DNA from: Dechloromonas sp.
Lineage (GTDB): Bacteria; Pseudomonadota; Gammaproteobacteria; Burkholderiales; Rhodocyclaceae
NCBI GenBank assembly: GCA_011391255.1
Contig: JAABQV010000012.1
Span: 19,671 to 83,670, forward strand
Direction of reading: 5' to 3'
DNA: 64,000 bases
Shown here: positions 1-7,435 of the stretch, piece by piece
Layout of the letters: every line of letters starts with the position of its first letter
How positions within the stretch are numbered: position 1 is the stretch's first letter
Translations under genes and position numbers: made by a program
Notes under the pieces: model-generated
Database searches by the model: none
Told to the model about the DNA's origin: nothing
What the model saw: the letters and a program-made list of their open reading frames with translations, nothing else

Positions 1-1
1 G

Positions 2-2326
2 CAGGGCGTCGGCTTCCGGCCTTACGTCTGGCGCTTGGCTAATGAGCTTGGATTAAGCGGTTGGGTGCGTAATGACAGTGCCGGGGTGACGGTTACGGTC
101 GACGGCGAAAATGTGCCGGAATTTCTCGCTCGCCTGCCGCATGAATTACCGGTGCTGGCGAGGATTGACTCGCTTGAGGTTGATGAAATCGGTGAAATCG
201 GGTTTGAAACCGGGCACGAAACCGGGGACAGACCACGGTTTTCCTTCGCAGAAAACCGTGGTCTGTCCCCGTTTTTCGTTATTCTCGATAGCGAAAGCGG
301 CGAGGTAGGCACCGCCATTGGTCCCGATGCCGGCATCTGCCCTGACTGTATTGCTGATATCTGCAACCCGCAGAGCCGGCGCTGGCGCTATGCCTTCACC
401 ACCTGCACTCATTGCGGCCCGCGTTATACGGTGAGCCGCGGGATTCCTTACGACCGGGCGCAGACCAGTCTGGCGCCGTTTCCGCTCTGTTCGACTTGCG
501 CGGTGGAATACGCCAATCCGGCGGATCGTCGCTTTCATGCCGAGACGACGTGCTGCCCGGATTGCGGGCCGCGGCTGGTCCTCTCCCCCGGCCCCTCTCC
601 CCTAGGGGGCGAGGGGAGTGTGCTTGATCCGCTGGCTGAAACCGTGCGTTTGCTGCGCGCGGGAAAGATTGTCGCGATCAAGGGGCTCGGCGGCTTTCAC
701 CTCGCCTGCGATGCGCGCAATGCTGAAGCCGTTGCCGAGTTGCGCCGGCGCAAGCAGCGTGAGGCCAAGCCGTTTGCCGTGATGGCTTTGAACAGCGCTT
801 CGCTGGCCGGCTATGCACAAATCGACGCCGAGCATGAAGCGCTGCGCGACAGCCCGGCAGCGCCCATCGTGCTGTGCCCGAAAGCTGCGCAAGAGCTGAC
901 GGGCGTTGCTCCCGACCTCGCATGGCTCGGCACCATGCGCCCGGCGACGCCGCTGCATCTGCTGCTTTGGCACGAAGCCGCCGGACGCCCGGCCGGCACT
1001 GACTGGTTGACGCAGCCGCACGAACTCTTGCTGGTGATGACCAGCGCCAACCCGCAAGGTGAGCCGCTGGTGATCGGTAACGACGAGGCGCAAGAGCGGC
1101 TGGCGGGGATTGCTGACGCCTTCCTGATGCACGATCGAGACATAGTCATTCGCTGCGATGATTCGCTGGTCAAGCCGGGCGGCGTGCTGCGCCGGGCGCG
1201 TGGCTTTACGCCGTTGCCGATTGCGCTGGCCGACGATGGCCCGACGGTGCTGGCGCTTGGCGCCTACCTGAAAAATACGCTGTGCGTAATGAAAGGCCGT
1301 CAGGCCTTTTTGTCGCAGCACATCGGCGGTCTCGATAACGCGGCGGCGATTGGCTTTCTTGAGGAAAGCGTCATTCACCTGCTGGCAATTCTTGATGTAA
1401 AGCCTGATTTAATCGCCCACGACTTGCACCCCGATTTTGCCTCGACCCATCTTGCCCTGCGTCTGGCTGCCGAACTCGGCGTGCCGGCCATCGGCGTCGC
1501 CCATCACCACGCGCACATCGCGGCGATTTGCGCCGAGCATGGCGTTAATGAGCCGCTGCTTGGGCTGGCGATCGACGGCGTTGGCCTCGGCCCGGATGGC
1601 GGCTTGTGGGGCGGCGAATTGTTGCGTGTCGATGGCGCCGACTGCCAGCGCCTCGGACACCTCAAACCGCTGGCTCTGCCCGGTGGTGACCGCGCTGCGC
1701 GTGAGCCGTGGCGGATGGCAGTTTCAGCCCTGCACGCCGCCGGTTTGAGCGAGCGGGTGCCGGCCTGGCTGGCTCGTCGTTATCCGCAGCGCGACGCCAA
1801 ACCGCTGCTCGCCATGCTCGATAAAAACCTGCGTTGCCCCCCGACATCCAGCCTCGGCCGCCTCTTCGATGCCGCCGCCGGCTTGCTCGGCTTGCGCGCC
1901 GAATCTTTTTACGAAGGCCAGGCGGCGATGGAACTGGAAGGCCTTGCCGCTGCGCACGGCTCAGTGCCGGCGATGGCCGGTGGTATGCGGCTGACTGATA
2001 ATATCGCTGACTTTTCACCCGTGCTGATGGCGCTGGCCGATTGTGATGCTCCCGGCTACGGTGCTGCCTTATTTCACGCAACGCTGGCAAATGGTCTGGC
2101 GCAGTGGATAATTGCTACACCCCAAGAGTGCTTCCTGCGGGGCGCGGTCAACCGGGAAAAACTGTCAAAAATTGCGATTGGAGGTGGCTGCGCGATGAAT
2201 ACTATTTTGATGAGCGCATTACGTGCGCAACTGGTCGCCGCTGGCATTGTCGTGCTGGAGGCCATTCAGGCGCCAGCCAATGACGGCGGTTTGGCGCTCG
2301 GCCAGGCCTGGCTGGCGCGCCGCTGA
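2..2326 (+). CDS. hypF: Carbamoyltransferase HypF, 5'-truncated by window start
   Basis: HypF makes the cyanide ligands of the [NiFe]-hydrogenase active site by carbamoylating the C-terminal Cys of HypE. The reading frame is open from base 2 and begins inside the acylphosphatase domain (QGVGFRPY), so the true start lies before the window; a TTG at 35 is only an internal codon. Next come two C4-type zinc fingers (CPDC, CTHC, CSTC, CPDC, bases about 334-570), a YrdC-like domain (roughly 625-1250) and the Kae1-like C-terminal domain with the HHHAH motif near base 1503. Two palindromic repeats (223-271 and 592-616) are read through in frame, which adds residues that HypF normally lacks. The stop overlaps the next start (TGATG). 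Identity is certain; the 5' end is missing. Confidence 0.96.
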   Translation, partial: QGVGFRPYVWRLANELGLSGWVRNDSAGVTVTVDGENVPEFLARLPHELPVLARIDSLEVDEIGEIGFETGHETGDRPRFSFAENRGLSPFFVILDSESGEVGTAIGPDAGICPDCIADICNPQSRRWRYAFTTCTHCGPRYTVSRGIPYDRAQTSLAPFPLCSTCAVEYANPADRRFHAETTCCPDCGPRLVLSPGPSPLGGEGSVLDPLAETVRLLRAGKIVAIKGLGGFHLACDARNAEAVAELRRRKQREAKPFAVMALNSASLAGYAQIDAEHEALRDSPAAPIVLCPKAAQELTGVAPDLAWLGTMRPATPLHLLLWHEAAGRPAGTDWLTQPHELLLVMTSANPQGEPLVIGNDEAQERLAGIADAFLMHDRDIVIRCDDSLVKPGGVLRRARGFTPLPIALADDGPTVLALGAYLKNTLCVMKGRQAFLSQHIGGLDNAAAIGFLEESVIHLLAILDVKPDLIAHDLHPDFASTHLALRLAAELGVPAIGVAHHHAHIAAICAEHGVNEPLLGLAIDGVGLGPDGGLWGGELLRVDGADCQRLGHLKPLALPGGDRAAREPWRMAVSALHAAGLSERVPAWLARRYPQRDAKPLLAMLDKNLRCPPTSSLGRLFDAAAGLLGLRAESFYEGQAAMELEGLAAAHGSVPAMAGGMRLTDNIADFSPVLMALADCDAPGYGAALFHATLANGLAQWIIATPQECFLRGAVNREKLSKIAIGGGCAMNTILMSALRAQLVAAGIVVLEAIQAPANDGGLALGQAWLARR
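223..271. repeat. REP-like palindrome inside hypF
   Basis: This is a perfect inverted repeat with 21-bp arms (223-243 and 251-271) and a 7-nt loop. Each 20-bp outer arm reads CGGGGACAGACCACGGTTTT or its complement. It sits between the acylphosphatase domain and the first zinc finger and is translated as GDRPRFSFAENRGLSPF, a stretch not expected in HypF. The structure resembles repetitive extragenic palindromes; its mobility is inferred. Confidence 0.8.
580..618. repeat. C/G-rich interrupted palindrome inside hypF
   Basis: The core is CCCCTC-t-CCCCTA followed by its near complement TAGGGG-gc-GAGGGG (592-616). It is translated as LSPGPSPLGGEGS between the last zinc-finger Cys pair and the YrdC-like domain, in frame. 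It has the look of the widespread CCCCTCTCCC-type intergenic repeats. Confidence 0.7.
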
Positions 2327-2607
2327 TGTGTCTGTCGATCCCTAAACAAGTCGTCGCCTGGGAGGGCGAAGGTGAATTTGCCTGGCTTGAGCGCGACGGT
2401 CAGCGCGAGCAGGTCAACATGATGTTGCTCGGCGCCCAGCCGCTTGGCACCTGGGTGCTCACCTCGCATGGCCTGGCGCGCGAAGTGATTGCCGACGATC
2501 AGCGCCAGCTGATTGAAGATGCGCTGAGCGCTGTTGCCGCTGCCCTCGATGATGACTACGATCCGCAACAGCACTTTCGTGATTTGTCGCCCGGTCGCCA
2601 TGACTGA
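2326..2607 (+). CDS. HypC/HupF-family hydrogenase maturation chaperone, first copy
   Basis: This 93-aa protein starts MCLSIPKQVV, with the Cys2 and nearby Pro that HypC-type chaperones use to bind the Fe(CN)2CO unit and the hydrogenase large-subunit precursor. It is a paralogue of the HypC at 3113. The longer C-terminal tail (about 93 versus 79 aa) suggests a HupF/HybG-type chaperone dedicated to a particular hydrogenase, which is inference. Its start overlaps the hypF stop (TGATG), and its own end overlaps hybE by 8 nt, so translation is probably coupled. Confidence 0.88.
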   Translation: MCLSIPKQVVAWEGEGEFAWLERDGQREQVNMMLLGAQPLGTWVLTSHGLAREVIADDQRQLIEDALSAVAAALDDDYDPQQHFRDLSPGRHD

Positions 2608-3094
2608 CACGGTTTTTCTCGATGATCCGTCTGAGGTGATCGCCGCGCATTACGCGCAGGTCTGGGAGTCTGGCACAGCGCCGGCCGGCGAGATCAATCC
2701 GCGATTGTCGGTCGCCGTGCTCAGTTTTGTCCGCTGTCAGGACGACTGGCTGGGTGCCGTCATCACGCCCTGGGCGATTCATTTAATCTTGATGAACGGT
2801 GGCGGTTGTTTGTGGGGCGACATTCCGCCGGGGCAACTGCGTTATGTCAGGTTGCCCGGTGGCGCCCAGGGTTTTATCGCCGATGGCGACCCGGAGATAG
2901 GCGCGTGGCAGTATGCGTCGTTACTTGATTCAATCGGCGAGGTTGTCGACATGAGAGCCGCGCGATTGATTGCCAACGATGGATTGCGCCTTGCCCTTGG
3001 TCTTTCTGCAGAGGCCGTTGATCAGCCGGTGGAGCCGAAGCCACCGGTCTCGCGGCGCGGTTTTTTGCGCCGGTTGGCCGGCAAGCGTGATTGA
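2600..3094 (+). CDS. hybE: HybE-family [NiFe]-hydrogenase assembly chaperone
   Basis: This 164-aa protein has the HybE-like central block WLGAVITPWAIHLILMNG and the family's basic C-terminal tail (SRRGFLRRLAGKRD, comparable to GRRALLFGRR in E. coli HybE). HybE/HupJ proteins assist maturation of the hydrogenase large subunit and the Tat-dependent export of the small subunit. The ATG at 2600 was chosen because everything before it lies inside the preceding gene and the homologous part starts just after it. It overlaps the upstream gene by 8 nt and lies 18 nt before hypC. The family call is good; the exact partner hydrogenase is outside the window. Confidence 0.78.
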   Translation: MTDTVFLDDPSEVIAAHYAQVWESGTAPAGEINPRLSVAVLSFVRCQDDWLGAVITPWAIHLILMNGGGCLWGDIPPGQLRYVRLPGGAQGFIADGDPEIGAWQYASLLDSIGEVVDMRAARLIANDGLRLALGLSAEAVDQPVEPKPPVSRRGFLRRLAGKRD

Positions 3095-3112
3095 AGTTTA
3101 AGGAGAAAACGA

Positions 3113-3352
3113 ATGTGTCTGGCGATTCCCGCTCAGGTTGTTGAATTGCGCGAAGGCGACAATGCCGTGGTCGATCTGGCCGGCGTCCGCAAGGAAATCT
3201 CGCTGTCGCTGGTTGAAAATATCGCGCTCGGCGATTACGTCATCGTCCATGTCGGCTATGCGCTCAACAAGCTCGATCCGGAAGAGGCCGCCAAAACCTT
3301 GGCGCTCTTTGCCGAGCTTGGTCAGTTGGGCGACGCGGCGACGATGCACTGA
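3113..3352 (+). CDS. hypC: Hydrogenase maturation chaperone HypC
   Basis: This is a 79-aa protein with the canonical N-terminus MCLAIPAQVV. HypC forms a complex with HypD on which the iron centre with CO and CN ligands is built, then delivers it to the large-subunit precursor. A good ribosome-binding site (aaggag) lies before the ATG. The stop overlaps the hypD start (TGATG at 3350), the usual hypC-hypD coupling. Length and sequence are ordinary for the family. Confidence 0.95.
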   Translation: MCLAIPAQVVELREGDNAVVDLAGVRKEISLSLVENIALGDYVIVHVGYALNKLDPEEAAKTLALFAELGQLGDAATMH

Positions 3353-4476
3353 TGAAATACATCGACGAATTCCGCGACGGCGAAGTGGCGCAAGGCATCG
3401 CCGGGGCGATAGCGCGCGAGGTAAATCCGGATCGCCGCTACCATTTTATGGAGTTCTGCGGCGGCCACACGCACGCCATTTCGCGTTACGGTGTTACTGA
3501 CTTGCTGCCGCCCAACGTGCAGATGATCCATGGCCCCGGCTGCCCGGTTTGCGTGCTGCCGATCGGCCGCGTCGATCAGGCGATAAAGTTGGCGCTGGAG
3601 CAGGAAGTGACCCTGTGTACCTATGGAGACTGCCTGCGCGTGCCGGCGTCCGATGGCTTGTCATTGCTCAAGGCGAAGGCGCGCGGTGGTGATATCCGGA
3701 TGATTTATTCGAGTGCCGATGCCTTGGCGTTGGCGCAAAAATACCCCGAGCGACAGGTGGTGTTTTTTGCCATTGGCTTCGAGACGACGACGCCGCCGAC
3801 GGCGGTAGTGATCAGGCAGGCCGCCGCGCTCGGCTTGAAGAATTTTTCAGTGCTTTGTTGCCATGTTCTGACGCCCTCAGCGATGGCCAGTATCCTGCAG
3901 TCGCCAGAAATTGGTGTTTCAGGGACGGTGCAAATTGACGGTTTCATTGGGCCGGCTCACGTGTCGACGATTATCGGCAGTCGCCCCTACGAGTTTGTTG
4001 CTGCGGAATACGGCAAACCTGTCGTCATCGCCGGCTTTGAGCCGCTTGATGTGATGCAGGCGGTGCGCATGTTGATCCGCCAGGTCAATGAAGGGCGGGC
4101 GGAAGTGGAAAACGAGTTCTCACGCGCGGTTGACCGCAATGGCAACGTCAAGGCGCAAAAACTGGTTGCCGAAGTCTTCGAGTTGCGCGAAACCTTCGAG
4201 TGGCGCGGTTTGGGCGTTTTGCCGCATTCGGCGCTGCAAATACGCCAGGAATTTGCTGAATTTGATGCCGAGAAACGCTTTCCGCTGGACTACGTGCCGG
4301 TGGCGGATCACCAAGCCTGTGATTGTGCGGCGATTCTGCGCGGCGTCAAAAAGCCGCAGGACTGCAAATTGTTCGGCACCGTTTGTACGCCGGAGAATGC
4401 GATCGGTTCGTGCATGGTGTCCTCGGAGGGGGCGTGCGCCGCGCACTATTCGTATGGGCGGTACAAGGATGTCTGA
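3352..4476 (+). CDS. hypD: Hydrogenase maturation protein HypD
   Basis: HypD is the [4Fe-4S] scaffold protein that works with HypC and HypE to build Fe(CN)2CO. The 374-aa product has the expected conserved motifs: FCGGHTHAISRYG near residue 36, HGPGCPVCVLP near residue 60 (redox-active Cys pair), and the Cys-rich C-terminal region (CDCAA, CKLFG, CTPENAIGSCMVSSEGACAAHY) that holds the cluster ligands. It overlaps hypC upstream and hypE downstream, so it sits in the middle of a tightly coupled operon. One copy of the dispersed word GTTGACCGCAA lies within it (4129-4139). Confidence 0.97.
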   Translation: MKYIDEFRDGEVAQGIAGAIAREVNPDRRYHFMEFCGGHTHAISRYGVTDLLPPNVQMIHGPGCPVCVLPIGRVDQAIKLALEQEVTLCTYGDCLRVPASDGLSLLKAKARGGDIRMIYSSADALALAQKYPERQVVFFAIGFETTTPPTAVVIRQAAALGLKNFSVLCCHVLTPSAMASILQSPEIGVSGTVQIDGFIGPAHVSTIIGSRPYEFVAAEYGKPVVIAGFEPLDVMQAVRMLIRQVNEGRAEVENEFSRAVDRNGNVKAQKLVAEVFELRETFEWRGLGVLPHSALQIRQEFAEFDAEKRFPLDYVPVADHQACDCAAILRGVKKPQDCKLFGTVCTPENAIGSCMVSSEGACAAHYSYGRYKDV

Positions 4477-5521
4477 AACCCGCAAAAATTATGTCCGGCC
4501 GCTTGACCTCAAGCACGGCCAAGTCGACATGGCACACGGCTCCGGCGGCCGGGCGATGGCCCAGTTGATCGAGGAGTTGTTCGCCAAATACCTCGGAAAC
4601 GAATACCTCGCCCAAGGTGACGACGGTGCCTTGCTGCCACCCCTCGGCGCCGGCAAATTGGTGATGGCCACCGATTGCCACGTCGTTTCGCCCCTGTTTT
4701 TCCCCGGTGGCGATATCGGTTGCCTGTCGGTGCATGGCACGATCAACGACGTTGCGATGATGGGCGCGCAGCCCTTGTGGCTGGCCGCCGGCTTCATTCT
4801 CGAAGAAGGTTTCCCGCTCTCCGATCTGGCGCGCATTGTGCAAAGCATGGCGGCGGCGGCGAAGGAGGCCGGGGTGCCGATTGTTACCGGCGATACAAAG
4901 GTCGTCGAGCGCGGCAAGGGCGATGGGGTTTTTATCACGACCACCGGCGTTGGTGTCGTCGCGCCGGGCATGGAACTCTCCGGTAACAAGGCGCGGCCGG
5001 GTGATGCGATTCTGGTTTCCGGCACGCTCGGCGATCACGGCATGGCGATCATGGCCGAGCGCGAGAGCCTCGGGTTTGATTCGCTGATTGTCTCCGATAC
5101 GGCGGCATTGCACGGCCTGATCGCCGCGATGCGCGCTAGCGGTGCCGAGATTCACGTGCTGCGCGACCCGACGCGTGGCGGTCTGGCGACTACCCTAAAC
5201 GAAATCGCCAGGCAAAGCGGTGTCGGCATGATGTTGCAGGAAAAAGCCTTACCGGTTCAGCCGGCGGTCAGTGCCGCCTGCGAATTTTTGGGGTTGGATC
5301 CGCTGTATGTTGCCAATGAGGGCAAACTGGTCGCCATCTGCGCCGCCGGCGATGCCGAAAAGCTATTGTCGGCGATGCGCGCTCACCCGCTGGGTGGCGC
5401 AGCAGCTATTGTCGGTACGGTGCATGTTGATGATCACCATTTTGTGCAAATGACCACCAGCTTTGGTGGCAAGCGCATCGTCGACTGGCTGAGCGGTGAT
5501 CAATTGCCGCGTATTTGCTGA
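4469..5521 (+). CDS. hypE: Hydrogenase maturation protein HypE
   Basis: HypE is an ATP-dependent dehydratase that converts the carbamoyl group received from HypF into a thiocyanate on its C-terminal Cys. The 350-aa product ends ...LPRIC, preserving that essential terminal cysteine, and carries the PurM/AIR synthase-like fold motifs (AHGSGGRAM near the N-terminus, then GDTKVVERG). The ATG at 4469 overlaps the last 8 nt of hypD; extending upstream would only run through hypD. It is the last clear gene of the hyp operon in the window; hypA and hypB are not present here. Confidence 0.96.
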   Translation: MSETRKNYVRPLDLKHGQVDMAHGSGGRAMAQLIEELFAKYLGNEYLAQGDDGALLPPLGAGKLVMATDCHVVSPLFFPGGDIGCLSVHGTINDVAMMGAQPLWLAAGFILEEGFPLSDLARIVQSMAAAAKEAGVPIVTGDTKVVERGKGDGVFITTTGVGVVAPGMELSGNKARPGDAILVSGTLGDHGMAIMAERESLGFDSLIVSDTAALHGLIAAMRASGAEIHVLRDPTRGGLATTLNEIARQSGVGMMLQEKALPVQPAVSAACEFLGLDPLYVANEGKLVAICAAGDAEKLLSAMRAHPLGGAAAIVGTVHVDDHHFVQMTTSFGGKRIVDWLSGDQLPRIC

Positions 5522-5528
5522 GTCTGGA

Positions 5529-5735
5529 TCAGCGGCGTTGGGCGATGACCAGCGACAGCACTTCGCCCACTTCAGCAATGACCAGAGCGCGAGCATCGTC
5601 GATACCATCGGCGTTACGGACATGGAAAATGTCCGGGCTGCCGTCAAGGTAACGCAGGGCGGCAATGTATTCGGGCCGCGATGCGGGTTTGGAAGGGTTG
5701 CTGCGGGTGGCGGCCGGCTTAAGTTGCGCGTGCAT
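5529..5735 (-). CDS. Small conserved-looking hypothetical protein (68 aa)
   Basis: I do not recognise a named family. The 68-aa product starts MHAQLKPAATRSN after a GGGGAT-type ribosome-binding site and ends with a regular alpha/beta pattern (YIAALRYLDGSPDIFHVRNADGIDDARALVIAEVGEVLSLVI) that reads like a compact folded domain rather than a shadow frame. It converges on hypE with a 7-nt gap. No catalytic residues are evident. It could instead be non-coding sequence at the hypE 3' end, so confidence is moderate. Confidence 0.5.
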   Translation of the reverse strand: MHAQLKPAATRSNPSKPASRPEYIAALRYLDGSPDIFHVRNADGIDDARALVIAEVGEVLSLVIAQRR

Positions 5736-6021
5736 ATTTTCATCCCCATGATGTTGTTGCAGTGCATCGTAAACAAACTTAAACAATTGAAAAATATGGC
5801 AAAGGTTATAGATATATGCAACATGGGATGTCGCCACCAGCGAGCTATTGATCGGCCGTCATTCAGCGCGCCGGCATAAGCAGAAAAAACTCCATTGGTA
5901 TGCAAAATTTCCCCGCCTCATCGTTTTCAAAACAGCCGTGGTGAGTGATGATTGCTCCAGGCTTGATAAACGCAGCGAATCGCGGCATGCTGATCAGGAC
6001 TCTTGCAGGGGGCATATCACG

Positions 6022-6486
6022 ATGGATCGTTTCACTATTTCGTTGGACGAGGCGCTGGCCAGTCAGTTTGACCAGCTGATCGCTGCGCGTGGTTATAGCA
6101 ACCGCTCTGAAGCAGTGCGTGACCTGATTCGCGGGGCGATCGAGAGTGACCGCCTGCGTGACCCGCCGGCAGGCCATTGCGTAGCCAATCTGTCTTACGT
6201 GTTTAATCATCACGAACGCCTATTGGCCGAGCGCCTGACTGGTTTGCAGCACGATCATCACGATTTGACGGTGGCAGCAATGCACAGCCACCTTGACCAC
6301 GACAATTGTCTGGAGTCGGTAATCCTCAAGGGTGCCACTGCCGAGATCCGCCAGTTTGCCGATCTTTTGATGGCGGAGAGCGGGGTTCGCCACGGCAAGC
6401 TCAACTTGATCGCGCTTGAACCAGAAAATCACCATGCGCACGACGAGCACGGGATCGAGCACGTCCATTACCGTCCTGCCCGCTAG
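6022..6486 (+). CDS. nikR: Nickel-responsive transcriptional regulator NikR
   Basis: NikR is a ribbon-helix-helix repressor that binds DNA when loaded with Ni(II). The 154-aa product has the RHH domain at its N-terminus (MDRFTISLDEALASQFDQLIAARGYSNRSEAVRDLIR) followed by the ACT-like nickel domain with QHDHHD and MHSHLDHDNCLE. The last motif matches the high-affinity site His-x-His...Cys of E. coli NikR. An additional His-rich tail (ENHHAHDEHGIEHVHY) is unusual. The ATG at 6022 lies just before the RHH domain and after a G-rich ribosome site. It is transcribed toward the NiCoT gene, whose upstream region holds a candidate NikR operator. Confidence 0.93.
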   Translation: MDRFTISLDEALASQFDQLIAARGYSNRSEAVRDLIRGAIESDRLRDPPAGHCVANLSYVFNHHERLLAERLTGLQHDHHDLTVAAMHSHLDHDNCLESVILKGATAEIRQFADLLMAESGVRHGKLNLIALEPENHHAHDEHGIEHVHYRPAR

Positions 6487-6548
6487 AGAGGCAACGGGCC
6501 AAGGGCGGTGAAGTACGAAAGATGACTTATTGCATTGGCGTGTAAATA

Positions 6549-6575
6549 GTATGAAAATCTGTATTTTCGTCATAC
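6549..6575. promoter_or_regulatory. Candidate NikR operator before the nickel permease
   Basis: Half-sites GTATGA (6549-6554) and TCATAC (6570-6575) form an inverted pair separated by 15 bp. The E. coli nik operator uses exactly these half-sites with 16 bp between them. The site ends 7 bp before the permease ATG and lies 62 bp after nikR, so binding there would block the permease promoter or its 5' end. The one-base shorter spacer is the main reservation. Confidence 0.75.
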
Positions 6576-6582
6576 CGGCGCC

Positions 6583-7392
6583 ATGGAAACCCTCCCTACC
6601 GACTGGCTGTCACTCCTGATCCTGACCTTCGTGCTCGGCATGAAGCACGGTTTTGATGCCGACCATTTGGCGACGATTGATGGTCTGACGCGTTACAACA
6701 TTCGCACTAAACCCCGCTTGGCCCGCTATTGCGGCACGCTCTTTTCCCTCGGCCACGGCGCCGTGGTGATGGCGATCGCCCTCGGTGTTTCGGCCATTGC
6801 CGGCCAGTGGGAGGTGCCGGAATGGTTCGGCACCCTTGGCTCGCTGATTTCGATTGCCTTTCTTGTCGCGCTCGGCAGCCTCAATCTGGCCGCCGTGCTG
6901 CGCGCCGAACCGGATCAACTGGTGCAGCCGGTCGGTCTCAAGGGACGTTTGCTCGGCAATCTGCGGCATGCCTCGCATCCGGCGCTGATTGCGCTGGTCG
7001 GCGCACTCTTCGCACTTTCTTTCGATACCCTGTCGCAGGCCGCCTTTTTTGCCCTGACCGCCAACCAATACGGCGGCTGGCAGCACGCGCTGCTGCTCGC
7101 CTCGCTGTTCATGTTCGGCATGTTGTTGACTGATGGCATCAACGGCCTGTGGATTGCCCGCCTGATTGCCCGCGCCGATCAGGTCGCGCTGGTTGCCTCG
7201 CGCGTCATGGGGCTGGTTGTCTCCGGTATCAGTCTGCTGGTTGCCGCTTTTGGCGCCGCCAAGCTGTGGTCGCCAGCGGTGGATGCCTGGAGTGACGGCA
7301 AGGAACTGATCTTTGGCTTTTCACTGGTGCTGATCATAGCCCTCAGTTTTCTGGTGGCAGTCCGGTTGACGCGCCGTCCGGCGCTGGTTTAG
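6583..7392 (+). CDS. NiCoT-family nickel/cobalt permease
   Basis: This 269-aa inner-membrane protein has the NiCoT signature HGFDADHLATID in its first membrane segment (residues 22-33), plus SLGHGAVVMA, LSFDTLSQAAFF and GMLLTDGINGLW, which match the other conserved family motifs. NiCoT permeases import Ni(II) or Co(II) at high affinity. Here nickel is likely, given the adjoining nikR, NikR-like operator and hyp genes. It is shorter than the usual roughly 330-350 aa. No clear Shine-Dalgarno precedes the ATG because the operator occupies that space. A strong intrinsic terminator follows (7411-7431). Confidence 0.88.
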   Translation: METLPTDWLSLLILTFVLGMKHGFDADHLATIDGLTRYNIRTKPRLARYCGTLFSLGHGAVVMAIALGVSAIAGQWEVPEWFGTLGSLISIAFLVALGSLNLAAVLRAEPDQLVQPVGLKGRLLGNLRHASHPALIALVGALFALSFDTLSQAAFFALTANQYGGWQHALLLASLFMFGMLLTDGINGLWIARLIARADQVALVASRVMGLVVSGISLLVAAFGAAKLWSPAVDAWSDGKELIFGFSLVLIIALSFLVAVRLTRRPALV

Positions 7393-7410
7393 ATAAAACA
7401 AGTGGGCAAG

Positions 7411-7431
7411 GCCGGGAAACCGGCTTTTTTT
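7411..7431 (+). terminator. Intrinsic terminator between NiCoT gene and TonB receptor
   Basis: A GCCGG/CCGGC stem with a GAAA tetraloop (7411-7424) is followed by seven T residues. It ends 4 bp before the ATG of the receptor gene, so it separates the two genes transcriptionally or acts as an attenuator for the second. Confidence 0.85.
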
Positions 7432-7435
7432 AGCG

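Noticed and set aside
22..366. 114-codon minus-strand frame across the hypF palindrome
   Set aside because: The palindrome yields similar peptides on both strands, which explains the frame; hypF is clear.
3050..3094. Twin-arginine-like motif SRRGFLRRLAG at the end of HybE
   Set aside because: It is C-terminal and matches the conserved basic tail of the HybE family (GRRALLFGRR), so it is not an export signal.
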